64,000 bases of DNA, from positions 33,601-97,600 of the forward strand of contig JACJJN010000011.1 in NCBI GenBank assembly GCA_016899975.1, read 5' to 3'. Below the pieces are notes generated by a model. That model searched no databases, was not told where the DNA came from, and worked only from the letters and a program-made list of their open reading frames with translations. The DNA is from Lacrimispora saccharolytica (GTDB taxonomy: Bacteria; Bacillota; Clostridia; Lachnospirales; Lachnospiraceae). This document shows positions 7,504-16,251 of this stretch, in pieces. The translations under genes were made by a program, and so were the position numbers. How positions within the stretch are numbered: position 1 is the stretch's first letter; every line of letters starts with the position of its first letter.

Positions 7504-8137
7504 GTCGAGCGAGTTTGGAAAAATCCGGACTGTAGAAAAAGACGGTGAACCGTATTTTGTCGGTAAGGACGTAGCAAATATTCTCGGGTACCGAAACGGT
7601 AGTCGAGATATAAACAGACACGTTGATGAATATGATCGCCGAAAAATGATGGTGTTTGATGGTAATCAAAACAAGGAAACAATCATTATCAACGAGTCCG
7701 GTTTATACGCCTTGATTTTTGGTAGTAAGTTGGAATCGGCCCGGAGGTTTAAGAGATGGGTAACGTCGGAGGTACTCCCGGCGATCCGAAAAACTGGTGC
7801 TTATGGTTCCGATGATCGGAAGTGGCTCGCGGAGTTAATCTCTAAGACACCGAAAGAAAATCTCGCGTATATTCTCGAGCTTTATCCGGAGTATTTCGGA
7901 GATATGAAAATCCCTGGCTCCGGAAAAGACTCAGTTGAGGAGTGGATCTCCGGACGTGGTATTACGCTTGAGTTTATTCGGTTATGTCCTACGGTTACTC
8001 TGTACGCCGATTATTCCGGTTATTGTGATACAGTCGGGATCGCAAAAGTAGGAAAGAAAAAGTTTTATAGAGAGATCGAGGAAAGATTTCACTCGAGCCG
8101 CCGCCAGAAAGCGGACGGACACAGATATTTTAAATGA
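7481..8137 (+). CDS. Phage antirepressor, BRO-N domain with D5-like C-terminal domain
   Basis: 218 residues. The BRO-N DNA-binding domain spans about 1-110 with the hallmark KDVANILGYRN, INESGLYALIFGSKLESARRFKRWVTSEVLPAIRKTG. The C-terminal part (about 130-218: GITLEFIRLC ... VGKKKFYREIEERF ... KADGHRYFK) resembles the winged-helix C-terminus of D5-type primase-helicases, including the one at 18796-20721 in this same phage. Such proteins usually counteract repressors during induction. Confidence 0.85.
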   Translation: MNELQIFESSEFGKIRTVEKDGEPYFVGKDVANILGYRNGSRDINRHVDEYDRRKMMVFDGNQNKETIIINESGLYALIFGSKLESARRFKRWVTSEVLPAIRKTGAYGSDDRKWLAELISKTPKENLAYILELYPEYFGDMKIPGSGKDSVEEWISGRGITLEFIRLCPTVTLYADYSGYCDTVGIAKVGKKKFYREIEERFHSSRRQKADGHRYFK

Positions 8138-8149
8138 GGAGGTGTGAAT

Positions 8150-8359
8150 ATGATCTATCCGGTACTTAAAGGAGAAATGAGTAAGAGAAAAATTACACTG
8201 GCTATGATCGCCGCCGATCCGAGAGTAGACTGTACGGTCAGTACATTAAGTCAGAAATTCAACGGGAAATATCCGCTCACATTCGGAGAGGCCGCGGCGA
8301 TTAAGGATATCGTCCAGAGTGAACTCCCTCTCGAGGATTTATTCCAGGAGGGGGAGTAA
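8150..8359 (+). CDS. Cro-like small DNA-binding protein (DUF739-like)
   Basis: ATG 8150 follows GAGGAGGTG by 5 nt and is preferred to the GTG at 8144 that overlaps that RBS. The 69-residue product (MIYPVLKGEMSKRKITLAMIA, then VSTLSQKFNGKYPLTFGEAAAI) has the layout of a compact helix-turn-helix of the kind found beside antirepressors. Its TAA overlaps the next ATG. Confidence 0.65.
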   Translation: MIYPVLKGEMSKRKITLAMIAADPRVDCTVSTLSQKFNGKYPLTFGEAAAIKDIVQSELPLEDLFQEGE

Positions 8360-8481
8360 TGAATATTATTCATGTTCTCGCCGATGGAACGGAGGTAAAG
8401 GATATCTCGGATCGTGTGATCGGCGAGGAGAATAAGGATTTTTATTCTGTAGTTGAAAAAATAATCAGAGAAAGCAATTGA
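8359..8481 (+). CDS. Small phage protein (BOW99_gp33-like)
   Basis: 40 residues, MNIIHVLADGTEVKDISDRVI..., starting at the TAATG overlap with the preceding gene. The opening (hydrophobic-His-hydrophobic then DGT) and size resemble the BOW99_gp33 family of Clostridial phages, judged from memory rather than a search. Function unknown. Confidence 0.55.
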   Translation: MNIIHVLADGTEVKDISDRVIGEENKDFYSVVEKIIRESN

Positions 8482-8495
8482 GGAGGATATTAAGA

Positions 8496-9065
8496 ATGAG
8501 CTTAAGAAAAGGTATGAAAGTCAGAATCGTTACGGAGGAGCCGTTCCTGTCAGAAATTAAGAACGAGGTTGGAACAGTACACGAGATCTACGAGGATATG
8601 GGAGTCGCGATCGTAAAGATCCCTGGCGGTGCCGCTAAGGTTCCGATCGAGTTTCTCGATGAGGTAAAAGAAGAAAATCCGGCCGATCAGAAACCGGGAA
8701 CGCGTCTGATCACAAAAGAAGAGTTTGAGGACGCAATCAGTAAAGTAAGTAATCCGGAAAAGCTCTTAAAAGTAGCCGAGCGCGGATCTGATGTTATGAC
8801 TGTTATGCTCGTTAATATTTTGGGATCGCTTATCGGTAAAAAGATTTCCGGAAAGATTTTTAAAGATCAGTCTGAGATTGAAATTACAAAACTGGATTTC
8901 GCGGTTTTGTTGTGGTCTGAGTGTGGGCCGGAGAAATTATCAGCAGATCCCGGAATTTCGGGGCTTATCTCTAAAAAACCTTTATCTCTTTCAGTTATGA
9001 GTATTATGGTTTTGGAAGAGATGGTCAGCGTCCTTTTCCCGGACAAGGAGATCGGTAATGATTAA
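8496..9065 (+). CDS. Hypothetical phage protein
   Basis: ATG 8496 is chosen for its GAGGAGG 9-10 nt upstream; 189 residues. The first 60 residues (GMKVRIVTEEPFL ... VGTVHEIYEDMGVAIVKIPGGAAKVPIEFLDEV) look like a small beta-barrel such as a KOW/SH3-type fold. The middle contains a short hydrophobic stretch (VMTVMLVNILGSLIGKKISG). Not recognised further. It sits between the regulatory genes and the replication block. Confidence 0.6.
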   Translation: MSLRKGMKVRIVTEEPFLSEIKNEVGTVHEIYEDMGVAIVKIPGGAAKVPIEFLDEVKEENPADQKPGTRLITKEEFEDAISKVSNPEKLLKVAERGSDVMTVMLVNILGSLIGKKISGKIFKDQSEIEITKLDFAVLLWSECGPEKLSADPGISGLISKKPLSLSVMSIMVLEEMVSVLFPDKEIGND

Positions 9066-9103
9066 CTCGGAATATAGTCCGGAATATTTACGCCGAGGAG
9101 GTG

Positions 9104-10462
9104 GTGAACTTGCTCACACTGTATAGACATCAAAGAGTAGCTCTTTCTTATCTGAGAGCTAATGACTTTTTTGCTCTATTCATGGAGCAGGGTTAAGGTA
9201 CCGGTAAGACATTGGTCGCCTTATTCCGGATCCTGGATCTGTTAAAATCTGGGAGCATTGAGGAGGCCCTGGTCGTTGCTCCTAAGTCGGCCCTGGGCGC
9301 CTGGGAAAGAGATATCGAGCTTTTTGACGAGTTGGATCGGGAGATCCTTAAGTCGGCCGTTACCTGTATCAACTATGATAAGGTGTGGAGAGGCGGAGAC
9401 AAAAGTCCGTATTATAAAAAATATGGCTGTATCGTTCTCGACGAGGCTCACCTGATAAAGAACCGGTCGAGCCGGAGATCGAAATTCCTATTAAAGATCG
9501 CCTGTATGGCGAATTATCGGTATATCTTAACCGGTACTCCGATTAGTAACGGACAGTTAGAAAATATCTGGTCGCTGTATTGTTTCCTGGATCCGTACCT
9601 CGAAAGAGGCCGGGTATATTCGAGGATATTCGGAGGCAGTTATCAAAAATTTCAGGATCATTATTGTATCTTGAATATGTATCATAAGCCTACGAGTTAT
9701 ATTCATGTGAGGGAATTACAGGAGATCATCAGTCAGTATAGTTACCGGGTAAAGAAAATTGACTGCCTGGATCTGCCGGAGAAACTTCCGGACGAGATAA
9801 TCAAAGTCGATCTCGCGGAGCATAAACTGTATAAAAAGCTCGCCACGGAGTCAGCAATCTTAGAATATGAGATCCTGGCAGAGAATCCGCTGAGTCGCCT
9901 TGTTAAGCTTAGACAGCTTGCGAGTGGTTTCCTTACATACATAGACGAGACCGGAGAAAATAAGACGCTCGAACTTAAGACCGAAAAAATACCGATATTA
10001 CAGGAGATCCTCGAGAGTTATCCGGAGGATAAAAAGATCGTTATTTTCGCGGAGTTTAAACATTCGATCGGTAAGATCTGTGAGTTATTCCGGAAAATGA
10101 AAATCAGCTATATCACGCTCGATGGAGATCAAAAGAATAAAAAGATCTGGCGTAAGTTCCAGGAGGATAAGCGGATCCGAGTTATCGTATGTCAATACCA
10201 GACGGCCGCCGCCGGGATCGATCTTTTCGCCAGTGACACGATTATATATTTTGAGCCGACCTTAAGATCTAATCTTTTGGAACAGTCTCGAGACCGTATT
10301 CATAGGAGCGGACAGAAAGAGAAATGCTCGTATATCCATTTACTCGCGCGAGGGACGGTAGAGGTCGATATATACAGAGCTTTAGCCGGTTACTCAGATT
10401 TCAGCGAGGCGCTATTTACTCGGTATATGGAGGGATACAGACGATCATATAACGGAGGTTAA
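9104..10462 (+). pseudogene. SNF2-family helicase, interrupted by an in-frame stop in the P-loop
   Basis: GAGGAGG (9095-9101) precedes GTG 9104. The frame reads LYRHQRVALSYLRANDFFALFMEQG, meets TAA at 9194-9196, and resumes as GTGKTLVALFRILDL in the same frame. Relatives read MEQGTGKT here, so six bases (GGTTAA or TAAGGT) look inserted. Downstream all SNF2 motifs are present: VVAPKSALGAW, LDEAHLIKN, LTGTPISN, and the C-terminal RecA domain with AAAGIDLF and RDRIHRSGQ. In such phages it is a replication-associated translocase. A TTG at 9212 could restart translation, but without Walker A. Confidence 0.8.
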
Positions 10463-10466
10463 TAGA

Positions 10467-10844
10467 ATGGAGAAAGAAAAAATAATTAATACTTTGAAAA
10501 TATTACAGGCTTTAGATTCTTTTAACGATCATATTTATAATGTGTTAGAAGATAACGAAGAGGCAGAGTTTATCCGCCGTGATCCCGTAACAGGCGATTA
10601 TGAAAAAATTGATATTTTCGCTTTGCTTTTTAAGGGAAATGATAAAAATACGAAATCGTATTTTGATGAAACAGAGAGAGCCGGATCGGAACTTTTCGAG
10701 TATCTTCTTGATGATCTCGGAATTTTAGAAGAATACAAGAAAGATATGGATCTTTCCTCCGGGATAAATCAGATATTTTCAACTACCGACGTCGCTTTAC
10801 AATATAAAATTTTAATGGACGTAGTAGCGGATCATAAATCTTAA
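10467..10844 (+). CDS. Hypothetical acidic phage protein
   Basis: 125 residues, strongly acidic, starting 4 nt after the helicase frame with GGAGG upstream (ACGGAGGTTAATAG). Helical content is likely; no membrane segment or metal-binding motif. Unrecognised. Its position between helicase and polymerase suggests a replication accessory role, which is inference only. Confidence 0.6.
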   Translation: MEKEKIINTLKILQALDSFNDHIYNVLEDNEEAEFIRRDPVTGDYEKIDIFALLFKGNDKNTKSYFDETERAGSELFEYLLDDLGILEEYKKDMDLSSGINQIFSTTDVALQYKILMDVVADHKS

Positions 10845-10856
10845 TTTTTGATGTTC

Positions 10857-10876
10857 ATTATCGAAGATTCGATAAT
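10857..10876. promoter_or_regulatory. Dispersed palindrome, site 1 (before DNA polymerase)
   Basis: ATTATCGAAGATTCGATAAT: nine-base arms ATTATCGAA/TTCGATAAT with 2-bp centre GA. It fills the only gap between the preceding gene and the polymerase RBS. See the finding on phage-wide palindromes. Confidence 0.65.
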
Positions 10877-10892
10877 ATGGAGGTGAGGCTTA

Positions 10893-13520
10893 CTGAGTGT
10901 TTATATTTACGATATTGAGGTCTTTTCGGACGACTGGATCGTCGTTTTCAGAAATCCAGAGTTTGAAAATAATCATATCGTCATACATAACGATAACTAC
11001 CGCTTACGTGCTTTCTTGGATCAGTCGGACATAGTGATCGGAGGGTTTAATAATAAGCATTATGACGACTGGGTTACTTTTACCATGCTTTTGGGCGGAT
11101 CCAATATCGAAGTTAAAAGGCATAGCGATTATATTATTGTCGATCGTAAAGATCCCTGGACGTTTCCTTTTGTTCAATACAAAAAGCGGCCGTTTCGGTC
11201 TTTCGACCTAAAGGACGATATTTCCGATAAGGGTATAAGTCTTAAGGCGATAGAGGGTAATTTGTATTTACCGATCGTCGAGTCCTCTGTACCGTTCGAC
11301 ATTAATCGACCGCTGACTCCGGAAGAACTCGAGGAGGTTATCCGGTATTGTAAGACAGACGTTGACGCTACGGTCGCCTTATATCACGCTCGTAACGAGT
11401 ATATCACGAGTAAAAAGATCGTCGGCGCTATGTATGGGGTTAATGAGTTTGAGGCTATGGGCCTGACAAATGCTAAGCTATCCGCCAGGGTACTTAATGC
11501 GAAATACGTTGATAGAAACGATGAAAGAGATTACCGGCTCCCTGATAACTTGGATCCGGAGATTATTCCTAAAAAGGTCTTAGATTTCTTTATGCAGATC
11601 AAGGATAAAACGATCCCGTCTACTAAATTGTTTGGGACTGGAAAGCAAGGATCTAAGGGTATGACGCTCGATATATGGTTTGAAACTTCCGGCGGCCGGT
11701 GTCCGGTTACTTATGCCTGGGGCGGTGTGCATGGCGCGAAACCGGCGTTTACCGCTACGGCGACGGCCGATCGGCTGATCGTTAATTTCGACGTTGCGAG
11801 CCTATATCCAAACAGTATGATTAATTTCGGCTATTGTTCCCGGAGTATGGCCGACCCTGACGCTTATAAAAAGCTCGTGCAGACACGACTCGCGGCAAAG
11901 AAAGCCGGAGACAGTGAAAAGGCCGAGGCTCTAAAACTCGTAGTAAATACGGTTTATGGGGCTATGCTCAATCTATATAACGATCTCGCGGATCGTTGGG
12001 CCGGTCGATCTGTTTGTATTACTAATCAGTTGGCTATGACTCAGCTCATTGTAATGCTCGCTCAGAGATGTAAGTCAATTGATTTTATCAATATCAATAC
12101 CGACGGTATTATGTTCTTTATCGACAAAGAGGAGGACTCACTGGCGGCCGGGATCGTTTCGGACTGGTGCAAGATAACCGGTTTTGAAATGGAGCGAGAC
12201 GATTTCGCTAAGATTATACAAAAAGACGTTAATAATTACATCGGAATAAAGACCGACGGAAAGATGAAAACAAAGGGTGGCTATGTATCGCTGTATAAAG
12301 GCGGTAACTTTAAAACGAACTCTTTACAGATCATTGATAAGGCGATCGTCGAATACCTGGTAAACGGTATTGATCCGGAGGAGACAATCCGTAATGAAAA
12401 GGACATTTTTAAATTTCAGAATATTGTCAAGACTGGCAGTACCTATGAGGGATCTTATCATTATATCAACGGCGAGAGATTTCCGATCCAAAAGGTAAAT
12501 CGAATTTACGCGGTAAAAAATCCTCAATACGGGAAGATCGTAAAAGGTAAGTGGATTACTGAGAAACGGCATAAAGATAAGGCTACAGGAAAGATGATAA
12601 GCGAGCTGGTTGATCCGCCGGTATGGCAGGAGGAAACTATTCAAGAATGTCCGGATCATGCTTTTACGGATAACGAGAACGTCTTAACCGTGGACGATCT
12701 CGACTTAGATTACTATATCGAAATGGCTAAGGGCCGGATCGATAAGTATATAAACCTCGATCGTAAGATCGAAAATAAATTAAAAAAAATAAAGGAGGTC
12801 ATAACAGTTATGGCGACTGCAAAAGCAGAAAAGACCGAGGATATCAGATCCTCAAATGTGTATGAAAAGCTCATGGAGGCGCGTAAACGCTTTCTTGAGG
12901 CCGGTATTAAAAAGAGTGGTAAAAATATCTATGCGGAGTTTAAATACTTCACTCTCGAGGATATTATCCCCATTAAGACCGAAATCTATAACTCCCTGGG
13001 TCTGGCCGATGTAATTTCTTTCGGTACCGAGGTAGCGACGCTGACACTCTTTAATACAGACAATCCGGAGGAGTGTATCGAGTTTATGAGTCCGATCCGG
13101 GACGACGAGTCTATGATTAAAAATCCGATTCAGAAACTCGGAGCGGTCGAGACATACGTCCGCCGGTATCTTTATATGTTGGTTTTGGATATTGTCGAGG
13201 CTGACGCCGTTGAGGCGGTTACAGATAAGCCGGATCCAGAGACAGGTAAAACAGATAAGGTAACCGTTAAAAAGTCAAATAGACCGGCTACAGCGGCCGA
13301 GAGACAGGAGACAAAGAAAGACCTGATCGATCAGGACGGACAGGCGACCGATACTCAGATTAAGGCCATTAAAAACGGTCTGAAAAAGCTGAGAAGTAAA
13401 GACGCCGAAAAATATGAGAAGTATGTTACCGAGGCAGTAAAGAGAATTAAGGCCGGTCTTAAGAAGAATGAGGCTGAGGATCTGCTGATCGAAATCGGCG
13501 ATAAAGTCGAGGAGGCGTAA
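10893..13520 (+). CDS. Family B DNA polymerase with 3'-5' exonuclease, fused in frame to an ERF annealing protein
   Basis: GGAGGTGA (10879-10886) points 6 nt downstream to CTG 10893; no ATG/GTG/TTG lies between that RBS and the exonuclease motif. From CTG the product is 875 residues. Exo I is YDIEVF (Asp7, Glu9), Exo II GFNNKHYD (about 51-58), Exo III YCKTDVD (about 152-158). Polymerase motif A is DVASLYPNSM (Asp300), motif B KLVVNTVYG (348-356), motif C NTDG (402-405, usually DTDS). From residue 640 the chain is an ERF-family single-strand annealing protein, joined across an A8 run (12782-12789). Confidence 0.82.
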   Translation: MSVYIYDIEVFSDDWIVVFRNPEFENNHIVIHNDNYRLRAFLDQSDIVIGGFNNKHYDDWVTFTMLLGGSNIEVKRHSDYIIVDRKDPWTFPFVQYKKRPFRSFDLKDDISDKGISLKAIEGNLYLPIVESSVPFDINRPLTPEELEEVIRYCKTDVDATVALYHARNEYITSKKIVGAMYGVNEFEAMGLTNAKLSARVLNAKYVDRNDERDYRLPDNLDPEIIPKKVLDFFMQIKDKTIPSTKLFGTGKQGSKGMTLDIWFETSGGRCPVTYAWGGVHGAKPAFTATATADRLIVNFDVASLYPNSMINFGYCSRSMADPDAYKKLVQTRLAAKKAGDSEKAEALKLVVNTVYGAMLNLYNDLADRWAGRSVCITNQLAMTQLIVMLAQRCKSIDFININTDGIMFFIDKEEDSLAAGIVSDWCKITGFEMERDDFAKIIQKDVNNYIGIKTDGKMKTKGGYVSLYKGGNFKTNSLQIIDKAIVEYLVNGIDPEETIRNEKDIFKFQNIVKTGSTYEGSYHYINGERFPIQKVNRIYAVKNPQYGKIVKGKWITEKRHKDKATGKMISELVDPPVWQEETIQECPDHAFTDNENVLTVDDLDLDYYIEMAKGRIDKYINLDRKIENKLKKIKEVITVMATAKAEKTEDIRSSNVYEKLMEARKRFLEAGIKKSGKNIYAEFKYFTLEDIIPIKTEIYNSLGLADVISFGTEVATLTLFNTDNPEECIEFMSPIRDDESMIKNPIQKLGAVETYVRRYLYMLVLDIVEADAVEAVTDKPDPETGKTDKVTVKKSNRPATAAERQETKKDLIDQDGQATDTQIKAIKNGLKKLRSKDAEKYEKYVTEAVKRIKAGLKKNEAEDLLIEIGDKVEEA
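12810..13520 (+). CDS. ERF-family single-strand annealing protein (internal start)
   Basis: AAAGGAGGTC (12791-12800) sits 9 nt before ATG 12810, so this 236-residue protein is probably also made alone. ERF features: SSNVYEKLMEARKRFLEAG, AEFKYFTLEDIIPI, and NPIQKLGAVETYVRRYLYMLVLDI; a Lys-rich tail follows. It would pair with the exonuclease at 14296 and the SSB-like protein at 16252 for phage recombination. If the A8 tract upstream were A7, the polymerase would stop at 12789-12791 and this would be its only mode of expression. Confidence 0.75.
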   Translation: MATAKAEKTEDIRSSNVYEKLMEARKRFLEAGIKKSGKNIYAEFKYFTLEDIIPIKTEIYNSLGLADVISFGTEVATLTLFNTDNPEECIEFMSPIRDDESMIKNPIQKLGAVETYVRRYLYMLVLDIVEADAVEAVTDKPDPETGKTDKVTVKKSNRPATAAERQETKKDLIDQDGQATDTQIKAIKNGLKKLRSKDAEKYEKYVTEAVKRIKAGLKKNEAEDLLIEIGDKVEEA

Positions 13521-13533
13521 TATTTTACGCCGA

Positions 13534-13553
13534 ATTATCGAAAATTCGATAGA
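13534..13553. promoter_or_regulatory. Dispersed palindrome, site 2
   Basis: ATTATCGAAAATTCGATAGA: TATCGAA and TTCGATA arms with a 2-bp centre; the outer two bases on the right are not symmetric. It lies in the 47-nt gap before the next gene, just before its RBS AAAGGAG. Confidence 0.55.
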
Positions 13554-13567
13554 AAGGAGTGAGGAAT

Positions 13568-13840
13568 ATGTATCTTACGATAATTACATTTAAGAACGGG
13601 AGAGCGATCTCTTTTCAGAGTGAGGTACCTTATTCGGCGGATAAGGTCTCCGACGGTTGGAATCTCATAACAGACAAGAAAACCGGTCAGATCATCAGTT
13701 TCCGCGGCGAGGAGATCGTAACGATTGCAAGCCGCCCGGATAATGGAAATCTGATTAATACCGGAAAGAAATCTCCGTCGGTAAAGAAAACTCCGAAAGG
13801 ACATAAACCGGCAGTTAAAACGGCCGTTACCGAAGAATAG
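13568..13840 (+). CDS. Hypothetical phage protein
   Basis: ATG 13568 follows AAAGGAGTGAGG closely and is preferred to the upstream GTG. 90 residues: an N-terminal beta-rich half (MYLTIITFKNGRAISFQSEV, then GQIISFRGEEIVTIASRP) and a Lys/Pro-rich disordered tail ending in TEE. Unrecognised; the basic tail hints at nucleic-acid contact. Confidence 0.55.
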   Translation: MYLTIITFKNGRAISFQSEVPYSADKVSDGWNLITDKKTGQIISFRGEEIVTIASRPDNGNLINTGKKSPSVKKTPKGHKPAVKTAVTEE

Positions 13841-13851
13841 GAGGTACGGAA

Positions 13852-14253
13852 ATGAGATTATACCATGTATCGAGCGAAAAGGGCGACCGATGGGCCATCG
13901 GTCGTAATGCCAATAATGCTCGAGAAATCGCTATAAAAGACGGAATCGGAGGACATAAAATCGCCCGTATTGTGTGGAGGACTACAGACGATTATATCCC
14001 GGATTTCGATCAGGATCCCGGCGTTATATCTGAGAGTCAGGCGGCTAAGCTCGTAAATGCGATCGGGTATAACCTGGACGGATCCAGGGCGGAAAAGCCT
14101 AAGAAAAGAAAGAGAGGCCGGCCGATGAAGATCAGCGCCGACGGTCGTAAGGTCTGCCTCAGGTGCAAAGAGGAGAAAGATATTTCCTGTTTTGCTCCGA
14201 GATCCTGCGGAGGGTATCAATCATACTGCCGGGACTGTAAAAAAAATCATTGA
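13852..14253 (+). CDS. Phage protein with AT-hook and zinc-finger-like motif
   Basis: 133 residues. The N-terminal half is of unknown fold; a basic AT-hook-like segment PKKRKRGRPMK follows near residues 83-93, then Cys pairs CLRC and CRDC near the C-terminus (C-x2-C ... C-x2-C), plausibly a small zinc finger. Together they indicate a DNA-binding protein. GGAGG lies 8-9 nt before the ATG. Specific role unknown. Confidence 0.65.
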   Translation: MRLYHVSSEKGDRWAIGRNANNAREIAIKDGIGGHKIARIVWRTTDDYIPDFDQDPGVISESQAAKLVNAIGYNLDGSRAEKPKKRKRGRPMKISADGRKVCLRCKEEKDISCFAPRSCGGYQSYCRDCKKNH

Positions 14254-14295
14254 CCGGGAAAACCGGTTAAAAAGAAAACGTGGAGGTAAATAAGT

Positions 14296-15384
14296 ATGGA
14301 ATTTTTGGACAATGGAACGATTAAAGTCGATCCGCCTAAGAAACCTAAAAAGCTGACGGCTACTCGTTTCGCTACAGTGATGGGATTAAACGCCTGGTCT
14401 ACGCCGTTTGGTGCCTGGTGCGAAATGACTCGTACATACGAGGAGCCTTTTACAGACTCGATCTATACCGTAGCCGGTAAGATCATCGAGCCTAAGATCT
14501 GTGAGTATCTGAGAAATCGTTATTTCATGGATATTAAGAGTCCGACGGACGTTTACGGGCCGGACTACTTTAAAAAGACTTGGGGCGATTTCTTCCCAGA
14601 TCAGGAGGCCCTCGGCGGAATGTGGGACTTTCTCGGAGACGATTTCGTCGTCGAGGTTAAGACGACTAAGCGCGTTGAGGACTGGAAGGGCGTAGACGGC
14701 AAGGTCGAGCCGCCGATCTATTACAAATTACAGGCCGCGTTATACGCCTGGTTACTCAGTTTTGATAATGTGGTTATGACTTGCTCATTTCTCGAGGAGT
14801 CTGATTATCCAGTCGATCTCGGTAATGGAGAATTTGACACGAGTCCGACAGAGGCTTTTGTTCCGAACGTAGATAATACGGTCGTGATCGAGTTTAAAGT
14901 CTCCGAGGAGTTTCCGACGTTTAAAGAGTCCTATATCGATCCGGCTATGAAGTTCTGGCGCGATCATGTTATGACCGGTATCTCTCCGGCCTACGACGAG
15001 AAAAAAGACGCCGAGATCCTTAAGGTACTCCGTAAGAATACGGTCGATCCTACTGATAAGGAAATCACGAAACTGATCGGAGAAGCGGATCGGTTGAAAG
15101 CGTCGATTGACCGGGCCGAGGCTAAAGTCGCCGAGAAAAAAGGCCGTCTGAAAGAGATCGATAATCAGGTTAAAAAGTACATGAGTAAGCAGTTCCGGCC
15201 GGGAGATAAGAAAGTCGAGATTGCCGGTAAGAAATATACCTGGACTCTTACGAAATCAGTGAGAACGACGTTCGACTCTAAGACAGCGATCGACCGGCTT
15301 ACTACTTTCGGAGCACCGACGGACGATCTGTATAAGCGTTCCGAAACGCTCACTCTTAAGAAAGCAGAAATCGAGGAGGAGTAA
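14296..15384 (+). CDS. YqaJ-like viral exonuclease (PD-(D/E)XK)
   Basis: 362 residues. The nuclease core includes TATRFATVMGLNAWSTPFGAW near the start, GMWDFLGDDFVVEVKTTKR holding the D...ExK residues, and YYKLQAALYAWLL with the QxxxY motif typical of lambda-type exonucleases. A coiled coil follows (about 255-300, ADRLKASIDRAEAKVAEKKG). It would resect double-strand ends for the ERF protein encoded just upstream. GGAGG is 9 nt before the ATG. Confidence 0.8.
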   Translation: MEFLDNGTIKVDPPKKPKKLTATRFATVMGLNAWSTPFGAWCEMTRTYEEPFTDSIYTVAGKIIEPKICEYLRNRYFMDIKSPTDVYGPDYFKKTWGDFFPDQEALGGMWDFLGDDFVVEVKTTKRVEDWKGVDGKVEPPIYYKLQAALYAWLLSFDNVVMTCSFLEESDYPVDLGNGEFDTSPTEAFVPNVDNTVVIEFKVSEEFPTFKESYIDPAMKFWRDHVMTGISPAYDEKKDAEILKVLRKNTVDPTDKEITKLIGEADRLKASIDRAEAKVAEKKGRLKEIDNQVKKYMSKQFRPGDKKVEIAGKKYTWTLTKSVRTTFDSKTAIDRLTTFGAPTDDLYKRSETLTLKKAEIEEE

Positions 15385-15386
15385 GT

Positions 15387-15623
15387 ATGGATCGCTTGAG
15401 TATGGCTATCGCGCTGATCCAGGAGGCTCAGGAAGAAAAGAAACGTCTTGCCGAATATAACGCGGCTCTGGAAAAGGTACCGCCTTACGATCATCCGGAT
15501 CACTGGCGAGCCTGGGACGATGTGTATACGCGATTTCGTCCGACGCCTAAGAAATCAGTAATCAATGACAATCTGAAAACGGCTCGGCGCTTATTGATCG
15601 CTGAGTATGTAAGGGAGGTGTAA
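15387..15623 (+). CDS. Hypothetical phage protein
   Basis: 78 residues, beginning 2 nt after the exonuclease stop with GAGGAG just upstream inside that gene. Charged helical N-terminus (LIQEAQEEKKRLAEYNAALE) followed by HPDHWRAWDDVYTRF. Unrecognised. Confidence 0.6.
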   Translation: MDRLSMAIALIQEAQEEKKRLAEYNAALEKVPPYDHPDHWRAWDDVYTRFRPTPKKSVINDNLKTARRLLIAEYVREV

Positions 15624-15625
15624 TA

Positions 15626-15745
15626 ATGCGTAAATGGAGACGTTTAGTCGCTCATAACAAAATGAGAAAAGCCGGATATACCAGAGTTAATAAAGATCGT
15701 GCTAACGGGAGCTTTTTCTCTCGTCACTGGCGCGAATTTGTATAA
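15626..15745 (+). CDS. Small basic phage protein
   Basis: 39 residues (MRKWRRLVAHNKMRKAGYTR..., ending HWREFV) with GGGAGGTG 8 nt before ATG 15626. Strongly basic and aromatic, so possibly nucleic-acid binding. It starts 2 nt after the preceding stop, as expected for a coupled operon gene. Confidence 0.55.
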   Translation: MRKWRRLVAHNKMRKAGYTRVNKDRANGSFFSRHWREFV

Positions 15746-15769
15746 AAGAAAAAAGGAGGATATTAAGCT

Positions 15770-16222
15770 ATGAAATTTGAGAAATTTTTTAAGAGTGCCG
15801 GTACTCACGGACTGATCGTAAAGAAATCAGACAACGAGACCTGGCTCGTATGCGGCGGCATTGGTATGAAAATTCCGGAGGGTGTTAATAACCTGGGAAT
15901 CAGTCAGGATCCGAATCCGGTTTTTAAGGCAATCGTAAATTCTTATTCTGAGGACGATTATCTCGTCTTAAAAGACGCGATCCTTAAGGATCCGGAGGGT
16001 AAAGCGAACGATATTATCCGGGTATTTGAAACTGATCTCGGAGATCGGATCGGTATTTATAATACCTCTTACGGCCTCCTCGAGAAAAAGGATCGTCTCA
16101 GCTATCTCGAGATCGAAAAAGACGATACAGACGCAGAAGATCCGGAGACCTTAAAATTTATGGTTATCCGCGATTACGATAACCAGGTAATCGGATTTAT
16201 TTCCGGAACTACAGATATTTAA
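15770..16222 (+). CDS. Hypothetical phage protein
   Basis: 150 residues, acidic, with AAAGGAGG 9 nt before the ATG. Beta-rich pattern (HGLIVKKSDNETWLVCGGIGMKIPEG; LKFMVIRDYDNQVIGFISG). No motif recognised. It lies between recombination genes, consistent with an accessory role. Confidence 0.6.
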   Translation: MKFEKFFKSAGTHGLIVKKSDNETWLVCGGIGMKIPEGVNNLGISQDPNPVFKAIVNSYSEDDYLVLKDAILKDPEGKANDIIRVFETDLGDRIGIYNTSYGLLEKKDRLSYLEIEKDDTDAEDPETLKFMVIRDYDNQVIGFISGTTDI

Positions 16223-16251
16223 AACCAGAAAAGAAAAGGAGATTTACTATC

